NCBI RefSeq assembly: GCF_006540305.1 | Contig: NZ_BJOR01000001.1 | Location: 5,084,001 to 5,148,000, forward strand | DNA from: Streptomyces sp. 6-11-2 | Lineage (GTDB): Bacteria; Actinomycetota; Actinomycetes; Streptomycetales; Streptomycetaceae | Direction: 5' to 3' | Length of the DNA stretch: 64,000 bases | Part shown: positions 1 through 8,479 of the stretch, in pieces | How the letters are laid out: the number at the start of each line of letters is the position of its first letter | Numbering within the stretch: the first letter of the stretch is position 1 | Program-made: the position numbers and the translations under genes | Notes under the pieces: generated by a model | What the model was told of the DNA's origin: nothing | Seen by the model: the letters and a program-made list of their open reading frames with translations, nothing else | Databases searched by the model: none

Positions 1-779
1 GCGCCGCCGTCCTTGTCGCCGACCCATACGAACTTGTCCAGCCGGCCGGTCTCGGTGCCCGCGATGTTGCGGGTGCCGTCCTTGAACCCGAAGAGGTTGC
101 GCGGGGTGTGGGCGTCCGGGGTGGTGGAGGAGGTCTTGCCGAAGCCGAGCTGGGACCAGCGGACGGCGACCTTGCCGAAGCCGATGCGGGCCAGGTTGCG
201 GATCGCGTGCACGGCGACCTGCGGGTCGTCCGCGCAGGCCTGGATGCACAGGTCGCCGCCGGTGCGGGAGCGGTCCAGGTTGTCGCCGGGGAACTTGGGC
301 AGGTCCACCAGGGCGGCCGGCCGCTTGTCCCGCAGCCCGAACTTCTCGAACAGCGACGGCCCGAAGCCGATGGTCAGCGTCAGCCGCGAGGGCTTGAGGC
401 CGAGCGCCTCGCCGGTGTCGTCGGGCGGCGCCTCGGCGAGTCCACCGTACGCGCCCTCACCGACCTCCTTGCCGGCGGTCATCCGGCGCGCGGCGGCCGT
501 CCAGTCCTTCAGCATCCGCACGAACTCGGCGCGGTCGTCGGTCTTCACGTCGAACGCGGCGAAGTGCAGACGGTCCTGCACGGGCGTGGCGATGCCGGCC
601 TGGTGGGCGCCGTGGAACTCCACCGCGCCGCCCGCCTCCGCGCCGACCGGGTCGAGGTCGGAGCCGGCCTTGGTCATCGCCACCGCGCCGCCGGCCGCGA
701 CGGCACCGAGCGCGATCCCGGCCCCGCCCCAGCCGATCACGGCACGGCGGGACGGAGTGCCGCCCTGGGTCTCGGTCAT
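1..779 (-). CDS. efeB: EfeB-type DyP peroxidase, Tat-exported, 3' end outside window
   Basis: Dye-decolourising-type haem peroxidase of the EfeUOB iron system, expected to act outside the membrane in ferrous iron or haem-iron handling. Translation from the ATG at 779 gives an N-terminus with a twin-arginine stretch (PSRRAVIG) and an Ala/Gly-rich hydrophobic segment, so Tat export of a folded haem protein is likely. About 259 residues are in the window. GFKDGTRNI, near residue 228, is the DyP signature with the catalytic Asp (GxxDG). The C-terminal part, with the proximal haem His, lies beyond the left edge. It starts 10 bp after the efeO stop, so the two are co-transcribed. The permease EfeU is not visible and would have to lie further left or be absent. 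Confidence 0.9.
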   Translation of the reverse strand, partial: MTETQGGTPSRRAVIGWGGAGIALGAVAAGGAVAMTKAGSDLDPVGAEAGGAVEFHGAHQAGIATPVQDRLHFAAFDVKTDDRAEFVRMLKDWTAAARRMTAGKEVGEGAYGGLAEAPPDDTGEALGLKPSRLTLTIGFGPSLFEKFGLRDKRPAALVDLPKFPGDNLDRSRTGGDLCIQACADDPQVAVHAIRNLARIGFGKVAVRWSQLGFGKTSSTTPDAHTPRNLFGFKDGTRNIAGTETGRLDKFVWVGDKDGG

Positions 780-789
780 GTCCCGCCCT

Positions 790-1926
790 CTACTTCACAA
801 CGGCCGCGGCGAGCTTGGACAGCGGCTCGGCGAGCGCGTTCACCGCGTCCGAGAGCTCCTTGCGCTCGTCCTTGCCGACCTTGTCGTAGGAGACGAACTC
901 GTACGACGTCCTGTCCGTGCGGTACTTGTCGAGAAGCGTTTCGAGCGCGGCGAACTGCTTGTCGAGCTCCTTGGCCAGCGCCGGGTCGTTCTTCGCGGCG
1001 ACCGGCTTGAGGAGTTCGTACGCCTTCTGCGCGCCCTCGACGTTGCCCTTGAAGTCGACCAGGTCGGTGTGGGCGTAGCGGTCCTCCTCGCCGGTGACCT
1101 TGCCCTGGGCGACCTCGTCGAGGAGTTCCTTGGCGCCGTTGGCCATGGAGGTCGGGGTGATCTCGGCGGTGCCGACCCGCTTCTGCCAGTCCTGGAGGTC
1201 GGTGAGGAGCTGGTCGGCGAGCGCCTGCTCGCCGGCGCCGATCCTGCCGTCCTTCCACAGCGACTTCTCCAGGCGGTGCCAGCCGGTCCACTTCTGGCCG
1301 TCCTCCAGGCCGTCCTCGCGGACGTCGACCTTGGGGTCGATGTCGCCGAAGGACTCCGCGACCGGCTCGGTGCGCTCCCAGCCGAGGCGGGAGATCGCGT
1401 ACGCCTTCTTGGCGGCCGGCACGTCGCCCGCCTTGATCGCCTTCACGAAGGCCTCGACACGGGGCAGGGTCTCGTCGGCCTGCTCCTGGACGTACCGGCG
1501 GTAGTCGGCGACGGCCGCGTCCAGCTTCGGGTCGCGCTTGGCGACCGTGCCGCCGGTCGCCTTGACCTCCTGGCGGATGCCCTTGCCCTTCATGCCCGGC
1601 TTGCAGGCGATGACGTACTCGCCGGCCTTCACCTCGGCGGTGACCTTCTGCTTGATGCCGGGGCCGATGTTCTCGCGCTCGGCGACGATCCGGTCGTCCG
1701 GGAAGAGGAGGTAGACCTCGGTGACCTTCGAGCCCTTGTTCTCGATGGCGAGCTCGACGTGTCCGGCCGGGAACGCCTTCTTCGAGACCTCGCAGGAGTC
1801 GTCCTTCGCGGTCACGTCGACCACACGGCCGGCGTCCTGCGTGCCGCTTTTCTGCGTACAGGCCGTCACGGCGGTCAGCGCGACCGCCGCCGCGGCGGTG
1901 ATGACGGAGAAGCGGACGGCTCGCAC
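790..1926 (-). CDS. efeO: EfeO-type iron-binding lipoprotein (cupredoxin plus M75 domains)
   Basis: Extracytoplasmic iron-binding component of the EfeUOB ferrous-iron system. From the GTG at 1926 the protein is 378 aa with a lipoprotein signal (hydrophobic segment then LTAVTACTQ). A cupredoxin-like domain spans about residues 35-120, with conserved Cys and Met in ACKPGM. An imelysin/M75 helical domain follows, carrying the HxxE metal motif in GWHRLEKSLW near residue 215. An in-frame ATG at 1968 is possible, but the GTG is preceded by GGGAG at good spacing and puts the signal peptide at the N-terminus. Tandem iron boxes lie about 50 bp upstream, so iron-dependent repression by a DtxR-family regulator is expected. 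efeB follows directly. Confidence 0.9.
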   Translation of the reverse strand: MRAVRFSVITAAAAVALTAVTACTQKSGTQDAGRVVDVTAKDDSCEVSKKAFPAGHVELAIENKGSKVTEVYLLFPDDRIVAERENIGPGIKQKVTAEVKAGEYVIACKPGMKGKGIRQEVKATGGTVAKRDPKLDAAVADYRRYVQEQADETLPRVEAFVKAIKAGDVPAAKKAYAISRLGWERTEPVAESFGDIDPKVDVREDGLEDGQKWTGWHRLEKSLWKDGRIGAGEQALADQLLTDLQDWQKRVGTAEITPTSMANGAKELLDEVAQGKVTGEEDRYAHTDLVDFKGNVEGAQKAYELLKPVAAKNDPALAKELDKQFAALETLLDKYRTDRTSYEFVSYDKVGKDERKELSDAVNALAEPLSKLAAAVVK

Positions 1927-1977
1927 GAGGGCTCCCGGAAGTGGCTGGAAGGTGACCTGACACCCCACGACCCTTGG

Positions 1978-1996
1978 TGAGGCTTGCCTAACTTAA
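1978..1996 (-). promoter_or_regulatory. Iron box upstream of efeO (DmdR/IdeR type)
   Basis: Read on the minus strand this 19-mer is TTAAGTTAGGCAAGCCTCA. It matches the IdeR/DmdR consensus TTAGGTTAGGCTAACCTAA at 15 of 19 positions. It lies 52 bp before the efeO GTG, a suitable promoter position. Confidence 0.8.
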
Positions 1997-2011
1997 CCGA
2001 GGCTTACCTGG
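1993..2011. promoter_or_regulatory. Second, weaker iron box overlapping the first
   Basis: TTAACCGAGGCTTACCTGG on the plus strand matches the same consensus at about 12 of 19 positions and overlaps the stronger box by 4 bp. IdeR-type regulators often bind as two dimers on overlapping sites, so this may be the second-dimer site. Confidence 0.5.
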
Positions 2012-2102
2012 TTCCTACCCGCGCGGACCGTGATTCCTGTCTCATGATCGGCGTACGGGAACGAACTGATCGCGAATATGTCAAGAACGGGCAAAGGGGT
2101 GG

Positions 2103-2939
2103 TCAAGGCGGGGTCAAGGGGCTTCGTCTGGGGGTCACCAGGACCGCGCCCGTACGCGGGTGCGGCAGCACTTCCACGCCCTGGTCGTAGACCCGGGAGA
2201 GCAATGCCTCGGAGAAGACCTCGGCGGGCGGTCCGTCGGCCACGACACGACCGGCGCACAGGATCGCGACCCGGTGCGCGTACGCGGCGGCCAGTCCCAG
2301 ATCGTGCAGCACCACGACGACCGCGTCCCCGGCGTGCGCCCTTTCCCGGCACAGCCGCAGCACCATCTCCTGGTGCTTCAGGTCGAGCGCGGCGGTCGGC
2401 TCGTCGAGCAGCAGCAGCGGTGCCCGCTGGGCCAGCACCCGGGCGAGCGCGACCCGGGCCCGCTCGCCGCCGCTGAGCGCCGGGAACGGGCGCGCGGTGA
2501 ACGCGGTCACCTCGGTGGCGGCCATCGCCTCGGCCACGATCCGCTCGTCCTCGTCCGGGGAGGCCGAGGACGCGTGCGGGGCACGGCCCATGCGTACGAC
2601 CTCCTCGACGGCGAAGGGAAAGGAGAGCGCCGCCGACTGCGGCAGCACGGCGCGGCGCAGCGCGAGTTCGGGCGCGGACCACTCGTGGGCCGGGCGGCCG
2701 TGGACGCGCACCACGCCCCGGGTGGGCGGGAGATCGGCGGCGAGCACGCCCAACAGGGTCGACTTCCCGGCACCGTTGGGGCCCACCAGGGCCAGCACCT
2801 CACCGGCGCGGACCGCGACGTCGACGCCGTCGAGCACCTCGCGGGCGCCCCGGCGCACATGCAGCGCCTCCGTCTCGGCGAGCACGTCACCGGCCCGGGC
2901 CGGGGCGGGGGGAACCGGTCGGATTCTCGGCAGTCTCAT
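2103..2939 (-). CDS. hmuV: Haem ABC transporter ATP-binding protein HmuV
   Basis: Cytoplasmic ATPase powering haem import with HmuU and HmuT. The 278-aa product has Walker A (GPNGAGKST), a Q-loop region, the ABC signature (LSGGERARVALA), Walker B (LLLLDEPTAALD) and a switch His (VLHDLGLAAAYA). This is the FecE/HmuV arrangement and length. The frame stays open far upstream, but the ATG at 2939 overlaps the hmuU stop as ATGA, typical of translational coupling, so that start is chosen. It is the last gene of the leftward hmuTUV operon. Confidence 0.93.
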   Translation of the reverse strand: MRLPRIRPVPPAPARAGDVLAETEALHVRRGAREVLDGVDVAVRAGEVLALVGPNGAGKSTLLGVLAADLPPTRGVVRVHGRPAHEWSAPELALRRAVLPQSAALSFPFAVEEVVRMGRAPHASSASPDEDERIVAEAMAATEVTAFTARPFPALSGGERARVALARVLAQRAPLLLLDEPTAALDLKHQEMVLRLCRERAHAGDAVVVVLHDLGLAAAYAHRVAILCAGRVVADGPPAEVFSEALLSRVYDQGVEVLPHPRTGAVLVTPRRSPLTPP

Positions 2940-4030
2940 GCCCAGCCTCCTTGCCTGCGGCGGGTGCGGCGCAGCAGCCAGAAGAAGAACGGGCTGCCGA
3001 CCAGTGCGGTGAGCACGCCGAGCGGAAGCTCGGCGGGTGCGGCGACGGTGCGGGCGGCCAGGTCCGCGGCGAGCAGGACGAGCGCGCCGAGCAGGGCGCT
3101 GCCCGGCACCAGGAAGCGGTGCCCGGGCCCGGCCACCATCCGCAGCAGATGCGGTACGACCAGGCCGACGAAGCCGATGATGCCGGAGACACTGACGGCC
3201 GCCGCGGTCAGCAGGGCGATGACCAGCACCAGCACGACGCGCAGCCGCTCCACGTCCACGCCCAGGTGCCGGGCCGGACCCTCGCCGAGCGAGAGCAGGT
3301 CCAGACGGCGCGCGTACAGCGGCGCGACGCCCAGTCCGAGCACCGCGCACGGCAGGACGGCCATGACCTTCGGCCAGGTGGCCTGGGAGAGCGAGCCGAG
3401 CTGCCAGAAGGCGATCTGGTTGACCGCGGCGGAGTCCGCGAAGAACAGGAACAGCCCGATCAGGGCGCCCGCGAAGGCGTTCACCGCGATCCCGGTGAGG
3501 ATCAGCGTCACCACCTCCGTACGACCACCCGAGCGTGCCATGGCGTACACCAGCAGAACCGTGCCCAGTCCCGCGACGAAGGCGGCCACCGGGACCGTCC
3601 AGGTGCCGAGGAAGTCAAGACCGAGGGCGATCGCGGCGACCGCGCCGACCGCCGCGCCCGAGGAGACCCCGATGACGCCCGGCTCGGCCAGCGGATTGCT
3701 GAACACGCCCTGCATCAGCGCGCCCGCGCAGCCCAGCGAGGCGCCCACGAGCAGGGCCAGCACGATGCGCGGGAAACGCACGTTCCACAGCACCGACTCC
3801 GCGACCCGGTCGAGACCGCTGCCGCCGAACCCGATCCGGTGCAGCACGGAGGAGAGCACCTCACCGGTCGGCACCGGGTACGCGCCGGTCCCGGCGGCGA
3901 CCGGCACCAGCACGAGCAGACCGAGCACCAGAGCACCCGTCAGGAACCAGGACGTGCCGCGCCGCTTCCGGCCGGCGGGCGCGGGCGCCGCCCGGAGGGG
4001 GCGTACGGGCTTGTCGTCCAGCGCCGTCAC
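2936..4030 (-). CDS. hmuU: Haem ABC transporter permease HmuU (FecCD family)
   Basis: Inner-membrane permease of the haem importer, 364 aa. It has a short charged cytoplasmic N-terminus and then eight to ten hydrophobic segments, with the FecCD/BtuC-type conserved stretch GFVGLVVPHLLRM and a Gly/Ala-rich GVSSGAAVGAVAA region. The GTG start overlaps the hmuT stop (GTGA) and the 3' end overlaps hmuV (ATGA), so the three genes form a coupled operon. Siderophore permeases belong to the same family; the haem assignment rests on the HtaA and haem oxygenase neighbours. Confidence 0.92.
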   Translation of the reverse strand: MTALDDKPVRPLRAAPAPAGRKRRGTSWFLTGALVLGLLVLVPVAAGTGAYPVPTGEVLSSVLHRIGFGGSGLDRVAESVLWNVRFPRIVLALLVGASLGCAGALMQGVFSNPLAEPGVIGVSSGAAVGAVAAIALGLDFLGTWTVPVAAFVAGLGTVLLVYAMARSGGRTEVVTLILTGIAVNAFAGALIGLFLFFADSAAVNQIAFWQLGSLSQATWPKVMAVLPCAVLGLGVAPLYARRLDLLSLGEGPARHLGVDVERLRVVLVLVIALLTAAAVSVSGIIGFVGLVVPHLLRMVAGPGHRFLVPGSALLGALVLLAADLAARTVAAPAELPLGVLTALVGSPFFFWLLRRTRRRQGGWA

Positions 4031-5049
4031 CGGGCACCGCCCGCGTACAGCTGGTCGACGATCGAGCGCAGCACCTGGTCCGTGCGCGGGCCGTAGTTGA
4101 GCAGTACGCCGTCCTCGACCGACACGACCCGGCGCTCCATGCCGGCCGGTGTCTGGGCGATGCCCGGGATCTTCACCAGCCCGTCGAGGCCGCCGACGGA
4201 TTCGAGGCCCTTGCTCATCACGAGGATCGCGTCCGGCGCGGCCTTCGCCAGCGCCTCGGTGGTGATGGCGGTGAAGTCCTTCGTCAGCCCCGAGCCGGCG
4301 CCCGCGTCGATCCCGCCGGCCGCCTCGATGAGCGAGGTCGCACCGGACTTGGCGCCGCCGATGAGATAGACCGAGGCCGAGCTGCGCAGGTACAGGAAGG
4401 CGACGCGGGGGTGGTCGGCGTGCGCCGGGATCGCCTCGCGGACGGCGTCGATCCGGTCCTGGGAGCGCTTGGTCAGCTCCTGGCCCGCGGCCGGGACGCC
4501 GAGCGCGTCGGTGACCGCCCGGATGCGCGCTCCCACGTCGGCGAGGCTCTCGGCCGGCTTCACCACGAGCACGTGGACGCCCGCGGCGCGGATCTGGTCC
4601 ATGGCCTCCACCGGCCCGCTGGTGGTCTCGGCCAGCACCAGGTCCGGGGCGAGGGACAGGACGCTCTCGGCGGACACGTCGTGATTGCGCGTCACCACCG
4701 GCAGTTCCGCCGCCTGCTGGAAGGTGGCGGTGATGTCACGGGCGACGACCCGGCCGCCGAGCCCCAGCGTGAACACGATCTCGCTGAGGCTTCCGGACAA
4801 CGGGACGATCCTGCGCGCCTTCTTGACGGTCACCTCCTTGCCGTCGGCGGAGCGGACCGTGACGGGCAGCCGGGGCGAGGGTGTTCCGGCCAGGGGTTCG
4901 ACACGGTTGTCGACGGCGGCGGCCGCCGTCCTGGGGGCGGCTCCATGGTCCGTGCCGGAGGGTCTGGAGCCGGAACAACCGGTAGCGGTCGGCGTGAGGG
5001 CGAGCACGGACACCAGTGCTCCCGCCAGTGTTGTGCGCAAGCGTCGCAC
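4027..5049 (-). CDS. hmuT: Haem-binding lipoprotein receptor HmuT
   Basis: Membrane-anchored substrate-binding protein that delivers haem to HmuUV. From the GTG at 5049 the 340-aa product starts with an Arg-rich N-terminus and a lipobox (PTATGCSGS). A TroA/FecB-type periplasmic-binding fold follows (VPLSGSLSEIVFTLGLG, then SLAPDLVLAE). Two in-frame upstream codons, including an ATG at 5097, would add about 16 residues without a signal function. It is the first gene of hmuTUV. A near-perfect iron box at 5101-5119 lies about 50 bp upstream, so induction under iron starvation is expected. Confidence 0.9.
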   Translation of the reverse strand: MRRLRTTLAGALVSVLALTPTATGCSGSRPSGTDHGAAPRTAAAAVDNRVEPLAGTPSPRLPVTVRSADGKEVTVKKARRIVPLSGSLSEIVFTLGLGGRVVARDITATFQQAAELPVVTRNHDVSAESVLSLAPDLVLAETTSGPVEAMDQIRAAGVHVLVVKPAESLADVGARIRAVTDALGVPAAGQELTKRSQDRIDAVREAIPAHADHPRVAFLYLRSSASVYLIGGAKSGATSLIEAAGGIDAGAGSGLTKDFTAITTEALAKAAPDAILVMSKGLESVGGLDGLVKIPGIAQTPAGMERRVVSVEDGVLLNYGPRTDQVLRSIVDQLYAGGAR

Positions 5050-5100
5050 GGTTCCGTCTGTTCCTTTCGGGGGGTACTGCCAGCATCTGACCGGCACATC

Positions 5101-5119
5101 TTAGGTTAGCCTTACCTTC
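5101..5119. promoter_or_regulatory. Shared iron box between hmuT and htaA
   Basis: TTAGGTTAGCCTTACCTTC closely matches the DmdR/IdeR iron-box consensus, with a perfect TTAGGTTAG left half. It lies centrally between the divergent starts of hmuT (5049, minus) and the first htaA gene (5153, plus), so one site can repress both units when iron is plentiful. Confidence 0.88.
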
Positions 5120-5152
5120 GTTCGCCACCGGTTGTGGATCGGGAGGTTCCCC

Positions 5153-6718
5153 ATGCCCGCGCGTCTTCGCGCTCTGGTCACCGCGTCGTTCACGGCTCTC
5201 GCCGTGCTCGCCGCGGCGCTGTCGGCGGTCCTGCTGCCGGCCACCGCCGCGCACGCCGAGAGCCGTACCGTCCAGGGCGGCCGACTGGACTGGGGCATCA
5301 AGTCCTCCTTCCAGAGCTATGTCACCGGGCCCGTGGCCAAGGGGAGTTTCTTCCTGACCGGCGGTGCCGCGACCGTCGGCGGCAGCACCTTCCGCTTCCA
5401 CTCGGCGAACGGCTCCTACGACGGCACCACGGGCGCGTTCCGCGCGGCGTTCTCCGGCGGGGTCCGCTTCGTCGGACATCAGGCGGCGAACGGCGGGTAC
5501 CAGCTGGACCTCACGCTCAGCCGTCCCACCGTGAGCATCAACGGCTCCGTCGGCACCCTCTACCTGGACGTCGTCAGCAAGGCGAAGGACACCGGGAGGG
5601 TCACGACCTCCGCGCAGGTGCCCTTCGCCACCCTCTCCCTCGGCGGCATCGACATGAGGGGCGGCGGCGACGCCGTCGTCCTCAACAACCTGCCCGCCAC
5701 CCTCACCACCCAGGGCGCCCGGTCCTTCGCCGGCTACTACACGGCCGGGACCCCGCTGGACCCGGTGAGCCTCGCGGCGGACGTACGCCCGGCCGCGAAG
5801 GCGGCGGCTCCGTCGCCCACGCCCACCGCGTCCGCGTCCAAGTCCGCGCAGGAGCAGAAGACTTCGCACCGGACGCTCGTGAACGGCGCCGTCGACTGGG
5901 GTGTGCGCCGCACCTTCCGCGAGTACGTCACCGGCGACATCGCCCGCGGCAAGTGGACCCTGACCGGCGGGGCCCAGGACGGCGGCGCCCTCTTCCGCTT
6001 CACCTCCGGCCGGGGCACGTACGACAAGGGCGCCCTTGACGCCACCTTCAAGGGCGCCGTGCGCTTCACCGGCGCGCACGGTCTGGACCTGGAACTGAGC
6101 GCCGTTTGCGTCACCGTCGCCCAGGGCACGGGCACGCTCTACGCCGATGTGACGAGCGACCGCCTGACCGGCAAGAAGGTCCCCCTGGTCACCTTCGCGG
6201 CCAAGGACCTGACCGCCCGCGACGGCCTGGCGAAGGTGACCGAGGCACCGGCCGAGCTGACCGCACGTGGCGTCAAGGCGTTCGGCGGGATGTACCCGGC
6301 GGGCACCGCGATGGACCCGGTGTCCCTGGCCGTCGCCCTCACCGGCACCGCCAAGCTGCCCGCCCTGCCCGACCTGGGCAGCGCGGTCACCGAGACCGCC
6401 TCGCCCGCACCCACGACGGCCGCCCCCGCCCCCTCGGCCGAGCCGGTCGCGGCCACCGGCGACGACGGCACCCCGGTCCTGCCGGTCGCGCTCGGCGCGG
6501 GAGGCGCGCTGGTGGTGGCACTCGGCGGGGCGGCGCTCTACCGCCGCAGGAACCGTACGGCGTCCGCCGCGCCCGCCGAGGGTTTCGCTACGGCGGCGAA
6601 CTCCAGTGCCGTGGCCGCCGGTTCCGGTTCCGAGGTCGACTCCGTCTCCGACCCCGGTTCCGACTCCGCCTCCGGTGCCGGCTCCGGTGCCGGCGAGGAG
6701 CGGTCCGCCGGGTCGTGA
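5153..6718 (+). CDS. htaA: Cell-surface haem-binding protein with two HtaA domains
   Basis: Surface haem-binding protein expected to capture haem for HmuTUV. The ATG at 5153 follows GGGAGG at 5141 and gives 521 aa. A signal peptide ends near ATAAHAES. HtaA domain 1 covers about residues 40-205 (begins LDWGIKSSFQSYVTGP, with GHQAANGGYQLDL) and HtaA domain 2 about 243-395 (VDWGVRRTFREYVTGD, with GAHGLDLEL). Each keeps the Tyr and His used for haem binding in corynebacterial HtaA. A Pro/Ala-rich linker, VAATG, a membrane segment and RRRNR follow, resembling a sortase-sorting region. Unusually, about 55 more residues rich in Ser/Gly/Ala follow the membrane segment. An iron box lies just upstream. 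Confidence 0.9.
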   Translation: MPARLRALVTASFTALAVLAAALSAVLLPATAAHAESRTVQGGRLDWGIKSSFQSYVTGPVAKGSFFLTGGAATVGGSTFRFHSANGSYDGTTGAFRAAFSGGVRFVGHQAANGGYQLDLTLSRPTVSINGSVGTLYLDVVSKAKDTGRVTTSAQVPFATLSLGGIDMRGGGDAVVLNNLPATLTTQGARSFAGYYTAGTPLDPVSLAADVRPAAKAAAPSPTPTASASKSAQEQKTSHRTLVNGAVDWGVRRTFREYVTGDIARGKWTLTGGAQDGGALFRFTSGRGTYDKGALDATFKGAVRFTGAHGLDLELSAVCVTVAQGTGTLYADVTSDRLTGKKVPLVTFAAKDLTARDGLAKVTEAPAELTARGVKAFGGMYPAGTAMDPVSLAVALTGTAKLPALPDLGSAVTETASPAPTTAAPAPSAEPVAATGDDGTPVLPVALGAGGALVVALGGAALYRRRNRTASAAPAEGFATAANSSAVAAGSGSEVDSVSDPGSDSASGAGSGAGEERSAGS

Positions 6719-6722
6719 CCCT

Positions 6723-6747
6723 GCCCGGCCGTCTCGGCCGGCCGGGC
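6723..6747 (+). terminator. Hairpin between the two htaA genes
   Basis: GCCCGGCC (6723-6730) and GGCCGGGC (6740-6747) form an 8-bp GC stem with a 9-nt loop directly after the first htaA stop codon. It may be a weak terminator or mRNA-stabilising hairpin that sets the ratio of the two proteins. The second gene has no iron box of its own and probably depends on read-through. Confidence 0.45.
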
Positions 6748-6828
6748 CCCAAGCCCTCTCCCCTCACCCCCCACGTCCTGATTCCCTCCGCCGCCCCACA
6801 GGCGGACCCCGTCACGAGGAGAACCGTC

Positions 6829-8415
6829 ATGTCCGCCACCGCCACCCGCGCCCGCAGACGGCCGGTGATGTTCGCCGCCGCCGTGGCCACGGCCACCGCG
6901 CTGGGCGCCGCCGCCCTGGCCACGGCCCCCGGTGCCGCCGCGGCCTCCGTGCCCCTGACCGGCTACGAACTGAGCTGGGGCATCAAGGAGTCGTACCGCA
7001 ACTACGTCACCGGCCCCTACACCAAGGGCACGTTCACCGTCACCGACGGCGCCTCCCAGGCGGACGGCAACGGCGTCTTCACCTTCACCGGCGGCCAGGG
7101 CACCTACGACAGCACCCACCACACGCTGCACCTGGCCTTCAAGGGCACCCTCGTCGCCGAGTCGCCGGTGCACGGGTTCAAGCGGGTGCTCAGCGACTTC
7201 CAGTACGACAGCGCCACAGGTGTCCTCACCGCCGACCTGACCGCCGACGACGGACCGACCCAGCAGGACGTGCCGTTCGCCAAGGTCGCGGCCCCGACCG
7301 GCTCGGACATGAGCGGCCTGGCCACCACCCTCACCACCGAGGCCGGCACCTTCCTCGGCAGCCCCTCCTACGCGGGCGCGGCAGGCGACCCGCTGTCGGT
7401 GGTGAAGGAGCAGGGCACGACGTCCCCGAGCCCGTCGCCCAGCGAGTCGGACACCACCTCGCCCGAGCCGACGTCCTCGACCGAGCCGACGTCCTCGCCC
7501 ACCTCGTCGGCTTCGCCGAGCGAGTCGGAGACCGGCAACCCGTCGTCTCCGAAGCCCGGTGACTCGGCCTCCCAGAGCGCCAAGCCCACGGCGTCCGCCT
7601 CCCCGTCCGCCTCCACCGCTCCCGCCCCCTCCAAGGGCGACATTGCGGACGGCAGGCTGACCTGGGGTGTGAAGGAGTCCTTCCGCGGCTACGTCGTCGG
7701 CCCGGTGGCCAGGGGCCTGATCAGGGCGTCGGACGGCGCCTCGCAGGCGTCCGGCAACGGCACCTTCACCTTCGCCGACGCCACCGGCACCTACGACACC
7801 GAGGCCGGCACCCTCTCCGCCGCGTTCAAGGGCTCGGTGAACTTCAAGGGCCACCAGGGCGAGGGCGGCGGCTACGGGCTCGACCTCACCCTCGACAATG
7901 TCCGGGCCGCTCTCGACGGCGGGTCCGGCAAGCTGACCGCCGATGTCACCAGCCTCGGCGAGAAGTCGCCGAACGTGGTCCTGGCCGACCTGAAGGGCGC
8001 CTCCACCAAGCTCACCGCCAAGAACGACGTCATCACCGTGAACGACGTGACGGCGACGCTGACCGAGGCCGGTGCCAAGGCGTTCGGAGGCTTCTACGAC
8101 AAGGGCGCCGCGCTCGACCCGGTGAATCTGTCCGTCGCCCTCACGGCGGGCGCCGAACTCCCCTCCGGCAACGGCACGTCGGGCGGCGGCTCCGGCACGG
8201 GCGGCGCCGGCACCTCCGGCGGCACGGGCGGCATCGGCGGTACCGGCTCGACGACCGGCGGCACCGGCTCCACCACCGGCGGCATCGGCGGCAGCATGGC
8301 CGCCACCGGCTCGAACGTCCCGGTCGGCGCCCTGGGCGCGGCCGCCGCGGCGACCGTGGCGGCGGGTGCGGGCGTGTTCTACGCCCTGCGCAGGCGGCGT
8401 GACACGCAGGCCTGA
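6829..8415 (+). CDS. Second cell-surface two-domain HtaA haem-binding protein
   Basis: Paralogue of the preceding gene, 528 aa, with ATG at 6829 after GAGGAG. A signal peptide ends near APGAAAAS. HtaA domain 1 is at about residues 45-185 (SWGIKESYRNYVTGP). A Ser/Thr/Pro/Glu-rich linker covers about 195-270. HtaA domain 2 is at about 275-435 (TWGVKESFRGYVVGP, GHQGEGGGYGLDL). A Gly/Thr/Ser repeat region (units like GGTGSTTGG) leads to MAATG, a membrane segment and the basic tail RRRRDTQA. This is the layout of a sortase substrate spanning the peptidoglycan, with MAATG in place of the Streptomyces LAxTG motif. Probably co-transcribed with the upstream htaA from the shared iron box; a strong hairpin follows. 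Confidence 0.9.
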   Translation: MSATATRARRRPVMFAAAVATATALGAAALATAPGAAAASVPLTGYELSWGIKESYRNYVTGPYTKGTFTVTDGASQADGNGVFTFTGGQGTYDSTHHTLHLAFKGTLVAESPVHGFKRVLSDFQYDSATGVLTADLTADDGPTQQDVPFAKVAAPTGSDMSGLATTLTTEAGTFLGSPSYAGAAGDPLSVVKEQGTTSPSPSPSESDTTSPEPTSSTEPTSSPTSSASPSESETGNPSSPKPGDSASQSAKPTASASPSASTAPAPSKGDIADGRLTWGVKESFRGYVVGPVARGLIRASDGASQASGNGTFTFADATGTYDTEAGTLSAAFKGSVNFKGHQGEGGGYGLDLTLDNVRAALDGGSGKLTADVTSLGEKSPNVVLADLKGASTKLTAKNDVITVNDVTATLTEAGAKAFGGFYDKGAALDPVNLSVALTAGAELPSGNGTSGGGSGTGGAGTSGGTGGIGGTGSTTGGTGSTTGGIGGSMAATGSNVPVGALGAAAAATVAAGAGVFYALRRRRDTQA

Positions 8416-8422
8416 TCCGCGT

Positions 8423-8461
8423 CGGCGGCGGTACCGTCCCGTTCGGACGGCACCGCCGCCG
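8423..8461 (+). terminator. Strong terminator hairpin after the htaA pair
   Basis: Arms at 8423-8439 and 8445-8461 pair over 17 positions with one mismatch around a 5-nt CGTTC loop. It begins 7 bp after the stop of the second htaA gene and ends 18 bp before the next start, so it probably closes the haem-uptake transcript. Confidence 0.8.
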
Positions 8462-8479
8462 CGGTGCTTCAATGCCCGG

